Positions 54,425 to 64,000 of a stretch of 64,000 nt of DNA are shown here, piece by piece. The stretch's first letter is position 1. Each line of letters opens with the position of its first letter. Below the pieces are notes generated by a model that saw only the letters and a list, made by a program, of their open reading frames with translations, was not told the DNA's origin and ran no database searches. Made by a program: the position numbers and the translations under genes. Origin of the DNA: Megalonaias nervosa (Eukaryota > Mollusca > Bivalvia > Unionida > Unionidae); contig JAECUM010001749.1 of the NCBI GenBank assembly GCA_016617855.1, positions 95,160 through 159,159 on the forward strand, written 5' to 3'.

Positions 54425-55399
54425 AATGGAGGAATTAGATATATTCCTTTCCCGAAACATAGGCGAAACTTAGATGGATAACGACTTGTCGCGTGTACGA
54501 TCAGCTGAATAAAGACACAATTGATGGCAATTACAACGTGTTTGTTTGCATAAAGTATGTCCCGTTAATAGCTTGAAAAAAAAAAAAGAATTTGATATTG
54601 AAAAATATATATGTAAAAATTAACGTTTCAAGAATATAGGCAGAGAACCCCCTAACTTTCGGGCTTTGATATATATTATTTATTTATTCTTGTATAGGAA
54701 GCACTGAACCCAAGGCTGCATTATTTTAAAGTTTGAAAATTTACACTTAAATGTTGGCTTGTCCCAAAATTATTGATTTATCGTCTCGATCTTTCAGACA
54801 CTAGAGTGACGCTTTACTTTCTCATTGGGTTGAAGGAGGAATGGGGATACAAAAATGTAATTAGTAATAAAAAGAAATACAAAATAAAGGTTTCAAATAA
54901 TTATCTTCCGATACATTAAGCATGCATTTACATGTTTACATCAACAGACATCATTGATCAAAATTCCATCTGACGAACATAGCAGACCTTAAAATTATTG
55001 TGTATAACAGTATACTTTCAAACAGTAATTACTTACGATTTTGTTATTAATTTTTAATTCATATACTTCCAAGGCAGCATAAACATAAGTCAGATAAAAT
55101 AAACAAGGATAACATTATGTGCTAAATGCATCAGCATCTTTTGGAGCAAGTTTCCTTTCATATGAATAAGTTCTTCAACAGCTTTACAATTGATTGTTAT
55201 TATTTACTGAAATAAAACACTAAGGTTATTAATGTACGAACTTGAACTACATCTATAAATATTGTCTACTGCAGTATAATTAATGCATCTTTGTAATTTT
55301 ATATTTTTAAGAATATTACAGATCACATTAAATAAACATATCATTTAAACTGAAACATATTTCTTTGCCAAATACTGCATGTTTGTCGGAGGTTAAGTC
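54425..55399. other. Non-coding, nothing recognised
   Basis: AT-rich sequence without supported genes or repeats. Confidence 0.4.
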
Positions 55400-55734
55400 A
55401 TGTGATTTGGTAGGCGGAGCGATCTATCGTCTGGCGTAAGGTCAATTGTTCCTGGGGGGAAGGAATGAGAGCCTCATCCCCCAGGCTTTTATGCCCTCAA
55501 AGAGAGCTACTTAATTAGCCTAATGGTGTTACATAGGTCGTGGGATTAATGCGCGCACCGCACGCTGTTTAATTTGGAGGTGGTGAGAAGAGGAGGTCCG
55601 GTTGGTGCCGGTCCACAGGTCGATGCTCCGTTTTGGCCTAAATACTTGCTTGCTCAATTTGAATGGTAACCTCTGTGCTGTTTTTATGTGTTAGTTGGGT
55701 TAGAGATGTATGCTTTTGATGACAGCTGTTTCCT

Positions 55735-55985
55735 ATATTTGCCACCTTGTGTGGTTGGCCCTGATGATCCTGGATGTTAGACCACCTTATACGTTGTTAA
55801 TTGTATGGGTCCTTATTGTTCCCTAGTGTTAGGTCTTCATTTGCCGTTTATGTGGCTGGCCCTGATGGTCCTAGTTGTTAGGTACACCTTATAAGAGGTA
55901 GTTTGGGGTCCTAGTTTCCTCTACGTATTTTGTTATTGCCACCTTGTGCGGCGGGGCCTGATGGTCTTGGGCTTTTGACCACCTT
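55735..55985. repeat. Three copies of a GTGTGGTTGGCCCTGATGGTCCT module
   Basis: Copies start at about 55739, 55840 and 55937. Each has GCC(A/G)..TGTG(T/C)GG, CCTGATG(A/G)TC, TTAGACCACCTTATA or a close variant. Spacing is about 100 bp. Confidence 0.7.
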
Positions 55986-56460
55986 ATAGTTGGCAAATTT
56001 GGGGCTTATTGGAGATGTTGCTTATATGGTTTCTTTGAGCTGTCATCGTGAGTAGTGGTAGTATATTAGGGTAGAGTTGGTAAGAATGCTGGTGTTAAGG
56101 TAGGATTAGAGCATGTTAGATTAGGCATTACAGGGTGTTTAAGGATTCTATGGTGTTATCAGGAATGGATGTACAGTATGAGAAAAAGTAGAGAGTTAGA
56201 AACAGATGAATATTTTATGTTTTTTTTTTTTTGTTTTTTTAAAGGAGTTTGATTTTGGTGGTGGTTTAGTTAAGTCTACGGCTTTTAGCTTTTAATTAGT
56301 CTCATTTATGCGTGGCGTTGATTTTGGAGAGGGCGAAGCGCCTTTGTCGAATTGTTCGTGTCCTTGACATCCAAAGTCGCCTTTCCATCGTTTTATGCCA
56401 TTTGCATTATAAGTTTGGTCATTGATTTATTATTCTCGGTTGTTGTACCATGAGATTTGA

Positions 56461-56771
56461 AATGAGGTAGGGGCTCCAGCCCGCGCTTAGGCTGGTACAT
56501 ACCCCTATGTGGGTCGTAAACCGAAGCCCCCACGCCATCTCGCACCCCCTGGTTCAGTTAGATGGTGTATCGGCTTTTATTGATTATAGTTTTCAATTAG
56601 TTCTTTATGTCTGGCAGGGTATGTGGATTTATTGTGTATCTAGTTTTTAGGTTTTTATGTTTTTTCATGAAGTTTGAGATGAGGTAGGGGCTCCAGCCCG
56701 CGCTTAGGCTGGTACATACCCGTATGTGGGCCGTAAACCGAAGCCCCCACCCCATCTCGCACCCCCTGGTT
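56461..56771. repeat. Two copies of a 93-bp structured module in the LINE 3' UTR
   Basis: Copies at 56461-56553 and 56679-56771 share GAGGTAGGGGCTCCAGCCCG, GCTTAGGCTGGTACATACCC and CCGAAGCCCCCAC(G/C)CCATC. The outer ends pair (GAGATGAGGTAGGGGCT with AGCCCCCACCCCATCTC), the inner CCAGCC pairs with GGCTGG, and TACATAC pairs with GTATGTG. Confidence 0.8.
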
Positions 56772-57400
56772 TGATTATCAATCTTTCCCATTTATTTTTG
56801 AAACTACTTGTATTTTTATATTTTATTAGTGAGTCCCGCTTCATGTATAAAGTTAATGATGTTTTGATAGGTGATGTTGATGTTTGTTTTTTTTTTTTAG
56901 GAAGTCAGGGAACACCCCCGGTGATCCAATTTTTTTTCTTCTGTTTGTTTATGAATTTAGTTCTTTCTTTCTTATATTTGTGGCAGATGTTCAGTACGTG
57001 GTTTAGATCTTCAGGAACTTGGCAGTGGTAGCAGTTAATGTTGGACGGTTGTGCCCTATGTGTCGACCGAAACTGCTTGCTAATTTCGTTTTGCCCGTTA
57101 TTATTCTGTTTATTATTGTTTGATCAGGACTGTTTACTTTTGGGGTTTGTACATTTCGGCCAACCACATTTTGAATGGTATAAAATTTGCGTCCTTTAGT
57201 GCTATTAGTCCACTGTTCCTGCCATTTGTTGTTGATATAGGTCTTAATAATGCCTTGTATTTCGCTGACACTGTAGCTTATGGTTATGGGTTTTAGGTCA
57301 CTTAATTTATGTTTTGTATCTTGTCAGCCATTTCATTTCCTATAATTCCTATGTGAGAAAACTGTCCAGCTCCACGTACTTATTATATAAAAGCGTAAGG

Positions 57401-57542
57401 GGTGCAAACACATTTTGTTACGTGACTTTTTGCAAATAACTCACATCGTAATAGAACCACCTGACCTATCTCATCCAATGGAAAATAACTCAATTCTTCT
57501 AAGCCCCACCTGATCCCGGCCATTGAGAAATTTGTCAACATG

Positions 57543-57594
<52 letters not shown>

Positions 57595-58399
57595 AAACAC
57601 CCATGTCAACAACTAATTATAGATTTACGCAATCAAAACTCTTAATATCTAAAAATAGAACTTTTACCCATGTACAAAATCTATATAATATCTTGATTAT
57701 AGATGGTCATTACAATTTAGTCATAAAAATACATAATATAGACACAATCATGTACCGATGGTTACAAAAGTATAGATATACTTAATTGGGAAATTCGACT
57801 ACTCAAAAAGAGGGATAAAGGCAAAACTCAAAGCACCAATGTGAAGGACAGGATGAGGGTCATAAAAGTTCTAGTTAGCTGAGACTCATGCATGAGTTTA
57901 TTTTGCATGAGCATAATGCAAACATGCAAACATACATACATACATACATACATACATACATACATACGTTGAATATTATTTGGGTGCATCTTTGATACAG
58001 GAAATGCTTTCTTTCTTACGTGTATTTAAATATCACAAACTCGCAATATGGCAAAGCAGTTGGGAACAAAAATACATGTTTTTAATACTATAATATCGTA
58101 TCAAGCAATAACAGAAAATATCTCGGTGTTAAAAGATTTTTAAAAATAATTGTTCTAATATATATTCAGATATTTTTCAAAACGCTGATTTTAATGTCAG
58201 AAGTTGTATTAAACGGGAGACAATATAAAATTATCAGATAATTTTCTTCGACAAGAAACATTTATAGTATTAGATATATTTTCTAACATAAGAAACACCT
58301 TTCCTAGTTTTAGAATATACATATTCTAAATCCACACAACGCATATACATGTTTAAATAACAGGTGACATTCAGTAGACGTCGTAGCAAATAAGGTAAT
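57401..58399. other. Non-coding, (TTA)n at 57543-57586 and (CATA)n at 57930-57967
   Basis: Only simple repeats recognised. Confidence 0.5.
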
Positions 58400-60020
58400 A
58401 TTTACAAAAAATATTATGGAAAATATTGACTTATTGACAATAATATCTTTGATATATGCAATGACGATGACACAAACCCCGAGTCTCAAGTCAGAAATAT
58501 CTGAGAATAAAGTACTGAAAACATTAAATTTGCTGGAAGCAGCACGTCAAACTTGTCAAAACTGCCGTCCAAGAAAATCTTTGACGTATAAAAAGACTTA
58601 AAATTATGATATTTAACACGTCTCTTAAATACTATTTTTTACAATAGTACATTTCCTGATATATGGAGAAAGGGTTTCATTATACCACTTTCAGCGAAAG
58701 GCAACCCCTGTCATTTAAACGACTATAGATGAATGATTTTACGAAACACTAGCAGCAAATTATTTATTACAATTTTAAATGCAAGACATAACCCCCAATT
58801 ATAATAAGATATATGAAGAAGAAAATGGATTTCGGGATCGTTATTCAGCAGCAGATGCTATTTTTATAATGTTTTCTACAGTACAAAAGTACTAGACCAA
58901 GATTCTATTTGCTTATATGTAGATTTTAACCAGGCATTTGATTCAGCGGAGAGAGAGAGAGAGAGAGAGGGTCGTACGCAGTATTGCAAAATAGTATGCA
59001 TATTTCGTTGAAGATCCTTTGTGTAAAATGGGATCTTACTGTAAACATGGATAAGACAAATATCAATGTCTTTATAAACGGTTGTAGACGTAAGAAATTC
59101 TAAAATTGGACTTGTCGTAATTGAGAAAATAAAAATTTTAGCTTATAACTATCTGAAAGCAATGTTTTCAAGCAGAGTGAATTGGTCAAAAGCTTTTAAA
59201 AGACGTTAAAATACAAACTAATAAAGCCTTAATCCCAGTAAAATAAAACGATTTAAAAAAATCAGTTATCGGATCAATAAACACTGTGTTCAGATTGTTT
59301 GATGTTCGCATTGTGATAAGCCCAGGGTATATGCTATTTGTATATACGTCTACCTTTATAGCATTCTTATATTTCAGTGATTATTTGTTGATCATGGGGA
59401 GTCCGTGTTGGGGAATATATTTCTCAACATGAGTAAATGGTCAATTTCTATGACGTCAAAGTGTACAGTATTGACGTGACTTTTGACGTAAAATGGACCC
59501 TCTCTGGATATTGTTAAGTGTACGTGTTTATAAGTCTGAGATCAGAATAATCCTTTGTATGAAGTATGTGGGTCGTGTTATGCATGAGCTCGGTATTAGA
59601 CCCCTTTCGTGCAACGGTCTTCAGCCAATTTATATTACCCAGCTACTTTGGAAGTATGGGTTTGGTTTTGTGTGGATATCGCAAGATATATGTATTTGCA
59701 TTGTTGGTTTATCTAAAGGACAGTTTAGACAACGGTTAATGGATTGTAACTTGCAAGAACGGCACAAAGAAGTGAATGGATCAACCATTTTAAAGAATTC
59801 TTTGACTTATTATTGTCTTATAGATTGTGAAAAATGCTCATATGGTTTTGAAAACAACGAAATAAGATGGTTATACACTCTCTTTAGGTTAGAACTTCAT
59901 ATTCATATGGTTACAGGCAGACCACAAAAATGTCGATAGGGCTGTAGATTACTTTAGGTTAGAACTTCATATTCATTTAGTTACAGGCAGACCACAAAAA
60001 TGTCGATAGGGCTGTTGATC
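58400..60020 (+). mobile_element. LINE relic (reverse transcriptase and C-terminal region)
   Basis: Several frames read an RT: IPLSAKGNPCHLNDYR and SSKLFITILNARH, then NGFRDRYSAADAIFIM and LYVDFNQAFDSA (motif A) near 58915-58945, where a GA repeat (58949-58968) interrupts it. A 148-codon open stretch (59493-59939) reads VYKSEIRIILCMKYVGRVMH and ELGIRPLSCNGLQP, the C-terminal region. A 70-bp tandem duplication ends it. Stops abound and the clade is not assigned. Confidence 0.55.
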
Positions 60021-60021
60021 A
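59882..60021. repeat. 70-bp tandem duplication at the LINE relic's 3' end
   Basis: CTTTAGGTTAGAACTTCATA through CGATAGGGCTGT(A/T)GAT is repeated at 59882 and 59952 with very few differences. Confidence 0.9.
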
Positions 60022-60360
60022 TGTTATTTATGTGACAGCGTGAAAATTAAAGGCGAAGTCCATTTTTTATTACCACCCAAAATATTATCTCTCCCCCTCC
60101 GACCCGTTCCACTATCCAATCCTGAATTGAAAATTGATTTTTGCAGCGACTTCATTGATTTGTTTCACAATAATTCCTTTGCAGCATCGGAGTAGTGCCT
60201 TGCAAGTAAATGTAAGTTAGCATACAAATTTAAAACATTTTTAATGCGTGGTAAATTAAAGTAAAACGTCATAGAAAATCTAGCTATCATATGGAAGTAA
60301 CAATATAAATATTCCAAAATTTTCTTAAGCAATAAAGTTATTAATTAACCTTGAGTAATT
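60022..60360. other. Non-coding, nothing recognised
   Basis: No supported feature. Confidence 0.4.
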
Positions 60361-60525
60361 GCAAAAATACCACCCAAAAGTGGGTATGTGCGAAAATACC
60401 ATCCAAAAGTGGGTATGTGCGAAAATGCCACCCAAAAGTGGGTGTGTGCTAAAATGCCACCAAAAAGTGGGTGTGCGAAAATGCCACCAAAAAGTGGATA
60501 TGTGCGAAAATGCCCCCAAAATAAA
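60361..60525. repeat. Minisatellite, about 31-bp unit, five copies
   Basis: The unit GAAAATGCCACCCAAAAGTG then GGTATGTGC recurs with small indels (27-31 bp). Each unit contains the inverted pair CCCA/TGGG around AAAAG. Open frames in two minus-strand phases (THFWVAFSHI-type repeats) are products of the array. Confidence 0.85.
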
Positions 60526-61389
60526 GCAAGGCCCAAAACGCGGAGATTTACAGTTTAAGTTTGATATGTTGAACGTTTCGTATATCATTTCTCAGTAAGT
60601 TCTAAATAGGCAAAGCTGGTTTCAAATTGCTTTTCTTTGATCATTGAGGAAAAGATATCTTAAATAATGTAACAACATCTTGGTCTTTGATATTTCCTTT
60701 GATACTGAGATCCCGTGAAATAATTTAATTTGGAATAACTCAACACCGTACTGTAAGAGTAAAAGTAAAAGTAAATTTTTGGGATTACAACGGTTAAACT
60801 GGATTAATAATGCCTGTACCAGTGAGCTTCAATTGTTTTTACCGATAATTTGCATTCATGCAAAGATCACAGCAATAAACGTGGTGAAAGTTATGATACT
60901 GAAAACATCATGCAATCGCTGCTCAGAATCAAAAGTTGCCTGAAGTTTGGATTTAGGTAGATTATTGCACGTGTGTAATCATATTTTTCCAGTTCAGCTG
61001 ATCTCATTAACGTAAACGTTTGTAGGAATATGTGAATTTTAATGAAGCTAACATTTTTATTTTACTTGTTAAAATCGCTCATATTTAACAGAGACCCAGA
61101 AGAAAATTACCACTGATGATTTAAGCCGATCAGCTGTATCAAAGTCGAATTGGCCCAAATTATCATGGTTTACACAATACGTTTGATAATATAAGGGGGG
61201 GGGGGGATTTGGTAATTGAACTGCAAAAATTTAATTTACTTTATAATAAATCGCAGAAATCTGTTAAATTTTTAGTAAGGTAACGTTTTGACTCTTCGAG
61301 TACATTTTGTCTTCGGTACGTTTCGGCATTCATAAGTACGCTTTGACTTAAGTACATTTCGGCCAAGATACACTTCGACTTGGATACGT
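60526..61389. other. Non-coding; G-run at 61194-61206 and degenerate TACGTTTCGGC repeats
   Basis: Between 61310 and 61390 the phrase (A/G)TAC(A/G)(T/C)TTCG(G/A) recurs about five times (CGGTACGTTTCGGC, AAGTACATTTCGGCC, GATACACTTCGACT), reminiscent of the subterminal repeats of a DNA transposon. No gene. Confidence 0.45.
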
Positions 61390-61492
61390 TTTTCCCGTGT
61401 TCTTCTTCCACCAGTTATAGAGGTTGGCTTGTACAACCTATCTTGCGCTGAGAAATGGCGTTATACTCAAAACTACAACAACAACAAATGGA
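61390..61492 (+). mobile_element. tRNA-derived SINE, 3' end with (CAA)n tail
   Basis: GTTCTTCTTCCACCAG, then ACAACCTATCTTGCGCTGAG and AAATGGCGTTATAC..CAACAACAACAA match the family tail seen reversed at 12931-13000. Confidence 0.6.
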
Positions 61493-61549
61493 CTGGTATA
61501 TGTAAAATGCAACAGAAGAGCGCGGCTTTCCATTGAAAAATCCATATAA

Positions 61550-61552
<3 letters not shown>

Positions 61553-61593
<41 letters not shown>
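61553..61593. repeat. (AAT)n microsatellite
   Basis: About 40 bp of AAT/TAA repeats, without coding content. Confidence 0.9.
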
Positions 61594-61595
<2 letters not shown>

Positions 61596-61714
61596 TACGA
61601 CTTTACTTACTTTCACCGGACCGTTGAGTCGAAGGTTCATCTTATAATCTTATGTAGGGTCGAGATGTATTACACTGTACATTATTCACAATACGTACAG
61701 TAAAATAAATGAAC

Positions 61715-61844
61715 TATGGAAGCAATACCAAATTAATAGAGAGGTTAATAAGACTTTAGCTTTAGGCCTTAATATTTTGTATGGAAGCAATACCAAATTA
61801 ATAGAGAGGTTAATAAGACTTTAGCTTTAGGCCTTAATATTTTG
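61715..61844. repeat. Perfect 65-bp tandem duplication
   Basis: TATGGAAGCAATACCAAATT through TTAATATTTTG occurs at 61715-61779 and, without a difference, at 61780-61844. Confidence 0.92.
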
Positions 61845-62224
61845 TAGTTCCTCCATTCTATATTTTTGCAAAATGTAATACATACTAAGATCCGTCCGTC
61901 CTACGAATCTCAGGTCCCTAATAACCTTAATCCGACCCTATATGCAAGTTAAGTATTATTACAGAGTGGAAACAAAAACTACAACAAATTCGCAAACCCC
62001 CCCCCCAAACAACAAAACAACAAAAGCAACAAAAACCAAACAATAAAATTTTCTGTTGGAAACAATTTTAGAATACCGCTGTATGAAAATCGGGTTTTAA
62101 CAAAAATATATTTCTCTATTGCGTTTTGGGATAAGCCGTTGAATTTTAGTAGAAGCATGTAATTCTAGAATGGGGTAGGGGCCCTGTATGTTCGATTTTT
62201 GTTATGCACTCGCTTTTAAAAATC
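61845..62224. other. Non-coding, nothing recognised
   Basis: Contains a C-run at about 62000-62007. No gene. Confidence 0.4.
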
Positions 62225-62430
62225 ATTGAAGTTTCAACTCTGTCCGCGTGGGTTTGAGTCTCGGCTCGGCCAGCGTGGGTATGTAAAAAAAAAAATCTTG
62301 TTACTAATTTCTCGTGGGCCGGTGGTTCTTTCCCGGGTTTTTCTGGGTTCTTCCTCAACCAAATATATTAGCCCCACATGTAAAGCATATCGTGTTCGAA
62401 AAATAGCGTTAAACCACGCAAAACATTCAA
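62225..62430 (+). mobile_element. tRNA-derived SINE, plus orientation
   Basis: B-box region GTGGGTTTGAGTCTCGG is followed by the shared CTCGGCCAGCGTGGGTATGT, then GGGTTCTTCCTCAACCAAAT, GTAAAGCATATCGTG and GCGTTAAACC. The A box is degraded. Confidence 0.65.
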
Positions 62431-63000
62431 CTGAAAATGGGGTAAAATAATCTGGTGCTTTGTTGCTTTTCATCTATGTAATTAGGACTTCAAATTTCCC
62501 CTTTCTCATTAGCTTTAGTGTATATGGGAGCTGATTCGATGTAAAACAATCTGGTGCCAGGTTGTTTTTTGCACACGAGAACTGATTCATTGTATTTTAC
62601 GTTATAATTGAAAGACAACCACGAGATTTTCAAAAAATGTTTCACTGAGTTTTGAATGTTTTAAATCCAAGAGAGTGAAAACAATTGCTCAATAACAGCA
62701 CGGTAGCTTTAGTTATGTTCGATATTGCAAACCGTTTTAGTTCACCTATATTTTGTTTATTATTTCTGTTTTTCTGTTCAGAAGTGCTGCATAGTCTTCT
62801 GTAAAAGCAGGATATAAAACCAAGAATGTGTGTCTGTCGAATATTTGTATAGACGTAATATAGTTTAGGTTGATAAGGGTGGCAATGGTGTGTACGTGTC
62901 ACGTACATGTGTACACGACAATATACGCCAATTAGTGTCAAGACAGTTTGAAGGCTGTGTTTGTTATATAGTTTGTATATTGTAGACTTTTCCCCTGTTC
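62431..63000. other. Non-coding, nothing recognised
   Basis: A 99-codon minus-strand open stretch (62642-62941) lacks recognisable protein character. Confidence 0.4.
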
Positions 63001-63830
63001 CGGATTATGATGTTGCTAGTTGATATGTGGTGTTTCTTCATTTATGTTTGTTCCTAGGTATTTCCCTATTTTGCGTTTGTTTTTCTTCTGCACGATTGAC
63101 TCTGCTGAGTAATCAGGTCCCCATCGATATATCAGAGGCCCTCGTGCATACCAGGGTTATTTTGATGTGAAATTCTATTTATGATTTTTGTTATTGATTT
63201 TAATCTGCACGAATGTCTCCTCTGAGTAATCAGGTCCCCATCGACATTTCGGAAACACCCATGCAGACTGTGTGTTTAATTTACTTAATGTGTGACCCTA
63301 TTTATATATATTTTGATTTGGTTTTAAGCTGTACGAGTGTCTCCGCTGAATAGTCAGATCCCCATCGACTTTTCAGAGACACTCATGCAGTTTTTTGATT
63401 ATTATTTGTGGGTTTTATTATTTTTTTTATATTTTACCCCTACATCCGGTTTTATTTAAGAATTTTAGGATGTTATTATATGTTACATTAATATTGGGGT
63501 TGTTTCTCCCTATGAATTCAGGATAAGTTGTTGGGGATCCAATTTCTTTTTGAGCTATTTGCAATTTGTTTCTAGCCTGTTGATATTGAGAGCAGTTATT
63601 AAAGATGTGTTGGAGATCCTCTATGGTATGGCAGTGGTAGCAGTTTATGGTTGTGGGTTTTGGACCCAAGTGCTTTCCAAAACTGCTTGCAAGTTTTGTC
63701 TTGCCTGTGGCACATGCACAATATGTACGCACGCCACTATAATCCAAATTCCAGTCCAGCCCAGCAAGGATCATAAGATCAGGTGGCCATTCTTCCAATG
63801 TTTTACGGTTACAAAGAGACGCTGGATAGC
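63001..63830 (-). mobile_element. LINE 3' end: C-terminal zinc knuckle plus stem-loop-rich 3' UTR
   Basis: The minus-strand frame 63798-63427 reads GKTKLASSFGKHLGPKPTTI, then NCYHCHTIEDLQHIFNNCSQ and YQQARNKLQIAQ, a CCHC knuckle. It closely parallels the one at 56905-57100, so both belong to related RNase-H-type LINEs. Downstream on the same strand are three stem-loop repeats (63329-63390, 63205-63266 and 63088-63154). The element is 5'-truncated at about 63830. Confidence 0.7.
63088..63390. repeat. Three copies of a stem-loop module in the LINE 3' UTR
   Basis: Each copy runs CTG(C/T)ACGA(G/A)TGTCTCC, TGAGTAATCAGGTCCCCATC, GA..TTTC(A/G)GA, (G/A)ACAC(T/C)CATGCAG, and the two ends pair (CTGTACGAGTGTCTC with GAGACACTCATGCAG in copy 3). 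Spacing is 117-124 bp. Confidence 0.8.
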
Positions 63831-63854
63831 GATGCTAATGCATCATATTTACAG

Positions 63855-63982
63855 AAACTTAAAAGTTGTGGAAATTAATGATTGTCCTTATAAATTTCCA
63901 GCAGATACTTGGGTAAATAATCAAACAAAATGGCCTGGAGTGACATGGCCTGATGTTTGCAACTATCTTACAGATACACCTG
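63855..63982 (+). CDS. Candidate internal exon, partial gene running off the window
   Basis: Between an acceptor (CATATTTACAG, 63844-63854) and a perfect donor (GTAAGT at 63983) a frame is open: NLKVVEINDCPYKFPADTWV and NNQTKWPGVTWPDVCNYLT, ending DTPG. From memory, the 'TWPD(I/V)..YL.DTP' phrase opens a large invertebrate protein family that also carries SWIM and YqaJ-type nuclease domains. Those parts would lie beyond the window. It could equally be a transposon gene. Family call tentative. Confidence 0.4.
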
Positions 63983-64000
63983 GTAAGTGGGGTTTTTTTT

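Larger units (their letters stand above)
55400..57400 (-). mobile_element. LINE 3' half: RNase H, zinc knuckle and long structured 3' UTR
   Basis: On the minus strand, from 57400, a frame reads FSHIGIIGNEMADK, the RNase H 'H.G..GNE.AD' signature. YSVSEIQGIIKTYINNKWQE and INRIITGKTKLASSFGRHIG follow, then, after a frame change near 57035, NCYHCQVPEDLNHVLNIC, a CCHC knuckle. The ORF ends at about 56905. The following 1.5 kb (56900 to 55400) is the 3' UTR, with repeated hairpin modules at 56461-56553, 56679-56771 and 55735-55985. The 5' part of the element is absent. Confidence 0.65.

Overview
The window is AT-rich animal nuclear DNA. Coding pieces are separated by GT-AG introns, tRNA-derived SINEs, several classes of LINE and DNA transposon, and many (TA)n, (CA)n and (TTA)n microsatellites. 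The style of the SINEs and of the viral-like genes fits a marine invertebrate, most likely a mollusc, but nothing here fixes the species. No complete host gene is visible. A possible terminal exon near 6.3-6.5 kb and an internal exon at the right edge (63.86-63.98 kb) are the only candidates.

The centrepiece is a 16.6-kb Polinton/Maverick (adintovirus-like) integrated element, 29282-45857. It is bounded by about 270-bp terminal inverted repeats starting AGCAGCAGG. The left half is a plus-strand virion block: a coiled-coil protein, a small pVI/pX-like protein, the major capsid protein, a basic pX-like protein, an adenain-type protease, a broken fiber-like gene, a two-helix membrane protein and a penton/minor-capsid-like protein. 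A repeat-rich 1.7-kb non-coding centre follows. The right half holds an NUMOD/HNH homing-endonuclease relic, a protein-primed family B DNA polymerase fused in one frame to an SF1 helicase and an HNH nuclease (two in-frame stops), a DD35E retroviral-type integrase, a zinc-ribbon/phospholipase A2 protein and an A32/FtsK-like packaging ATPase with a damaged Walker A motif. Almost every gene starts directly after a TATAAT-like string. Capsid, protease, integrase and PLA2 frames are open, while polymerase, fiber, ATPase and nuclease carry lesions, so this copy looks recent but defective.

Left of it, 13416-22135 is an 8.7-kb DNA transposon with 0.7-0.9-kb inverted repeats, itself inserted in a SINE. 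It encodes, on the minus strand, a decayed protein with an OTU-like module and a DDE-like region. It has been hit by a hAT-like element (17021-18703), a Tigger/pogo element (18871-20710, TA duplication) and two MITEs. A second copy (46440-47660) lies just right of the Polinton and abuts a MULE transposon (about 47660-52236) whose spliced transposase can still be read in three exons. LINE relics lie at 11.6-12.9, 25.6-29.1, 55.4-57.4, 58.4-60.0 and 63.0-63.8 kb. A DDE/C2H2 transposon relic covers 1-1458, and a hAT C-terminal scrap lies at 10.8-11.0 kb.

The remaining sequence (1.5-5.0, 7-10.7, 22.2-23.6, 52.2-55.4 and 60.5-62.2 kb) shows simple repeats and no gene I can support.
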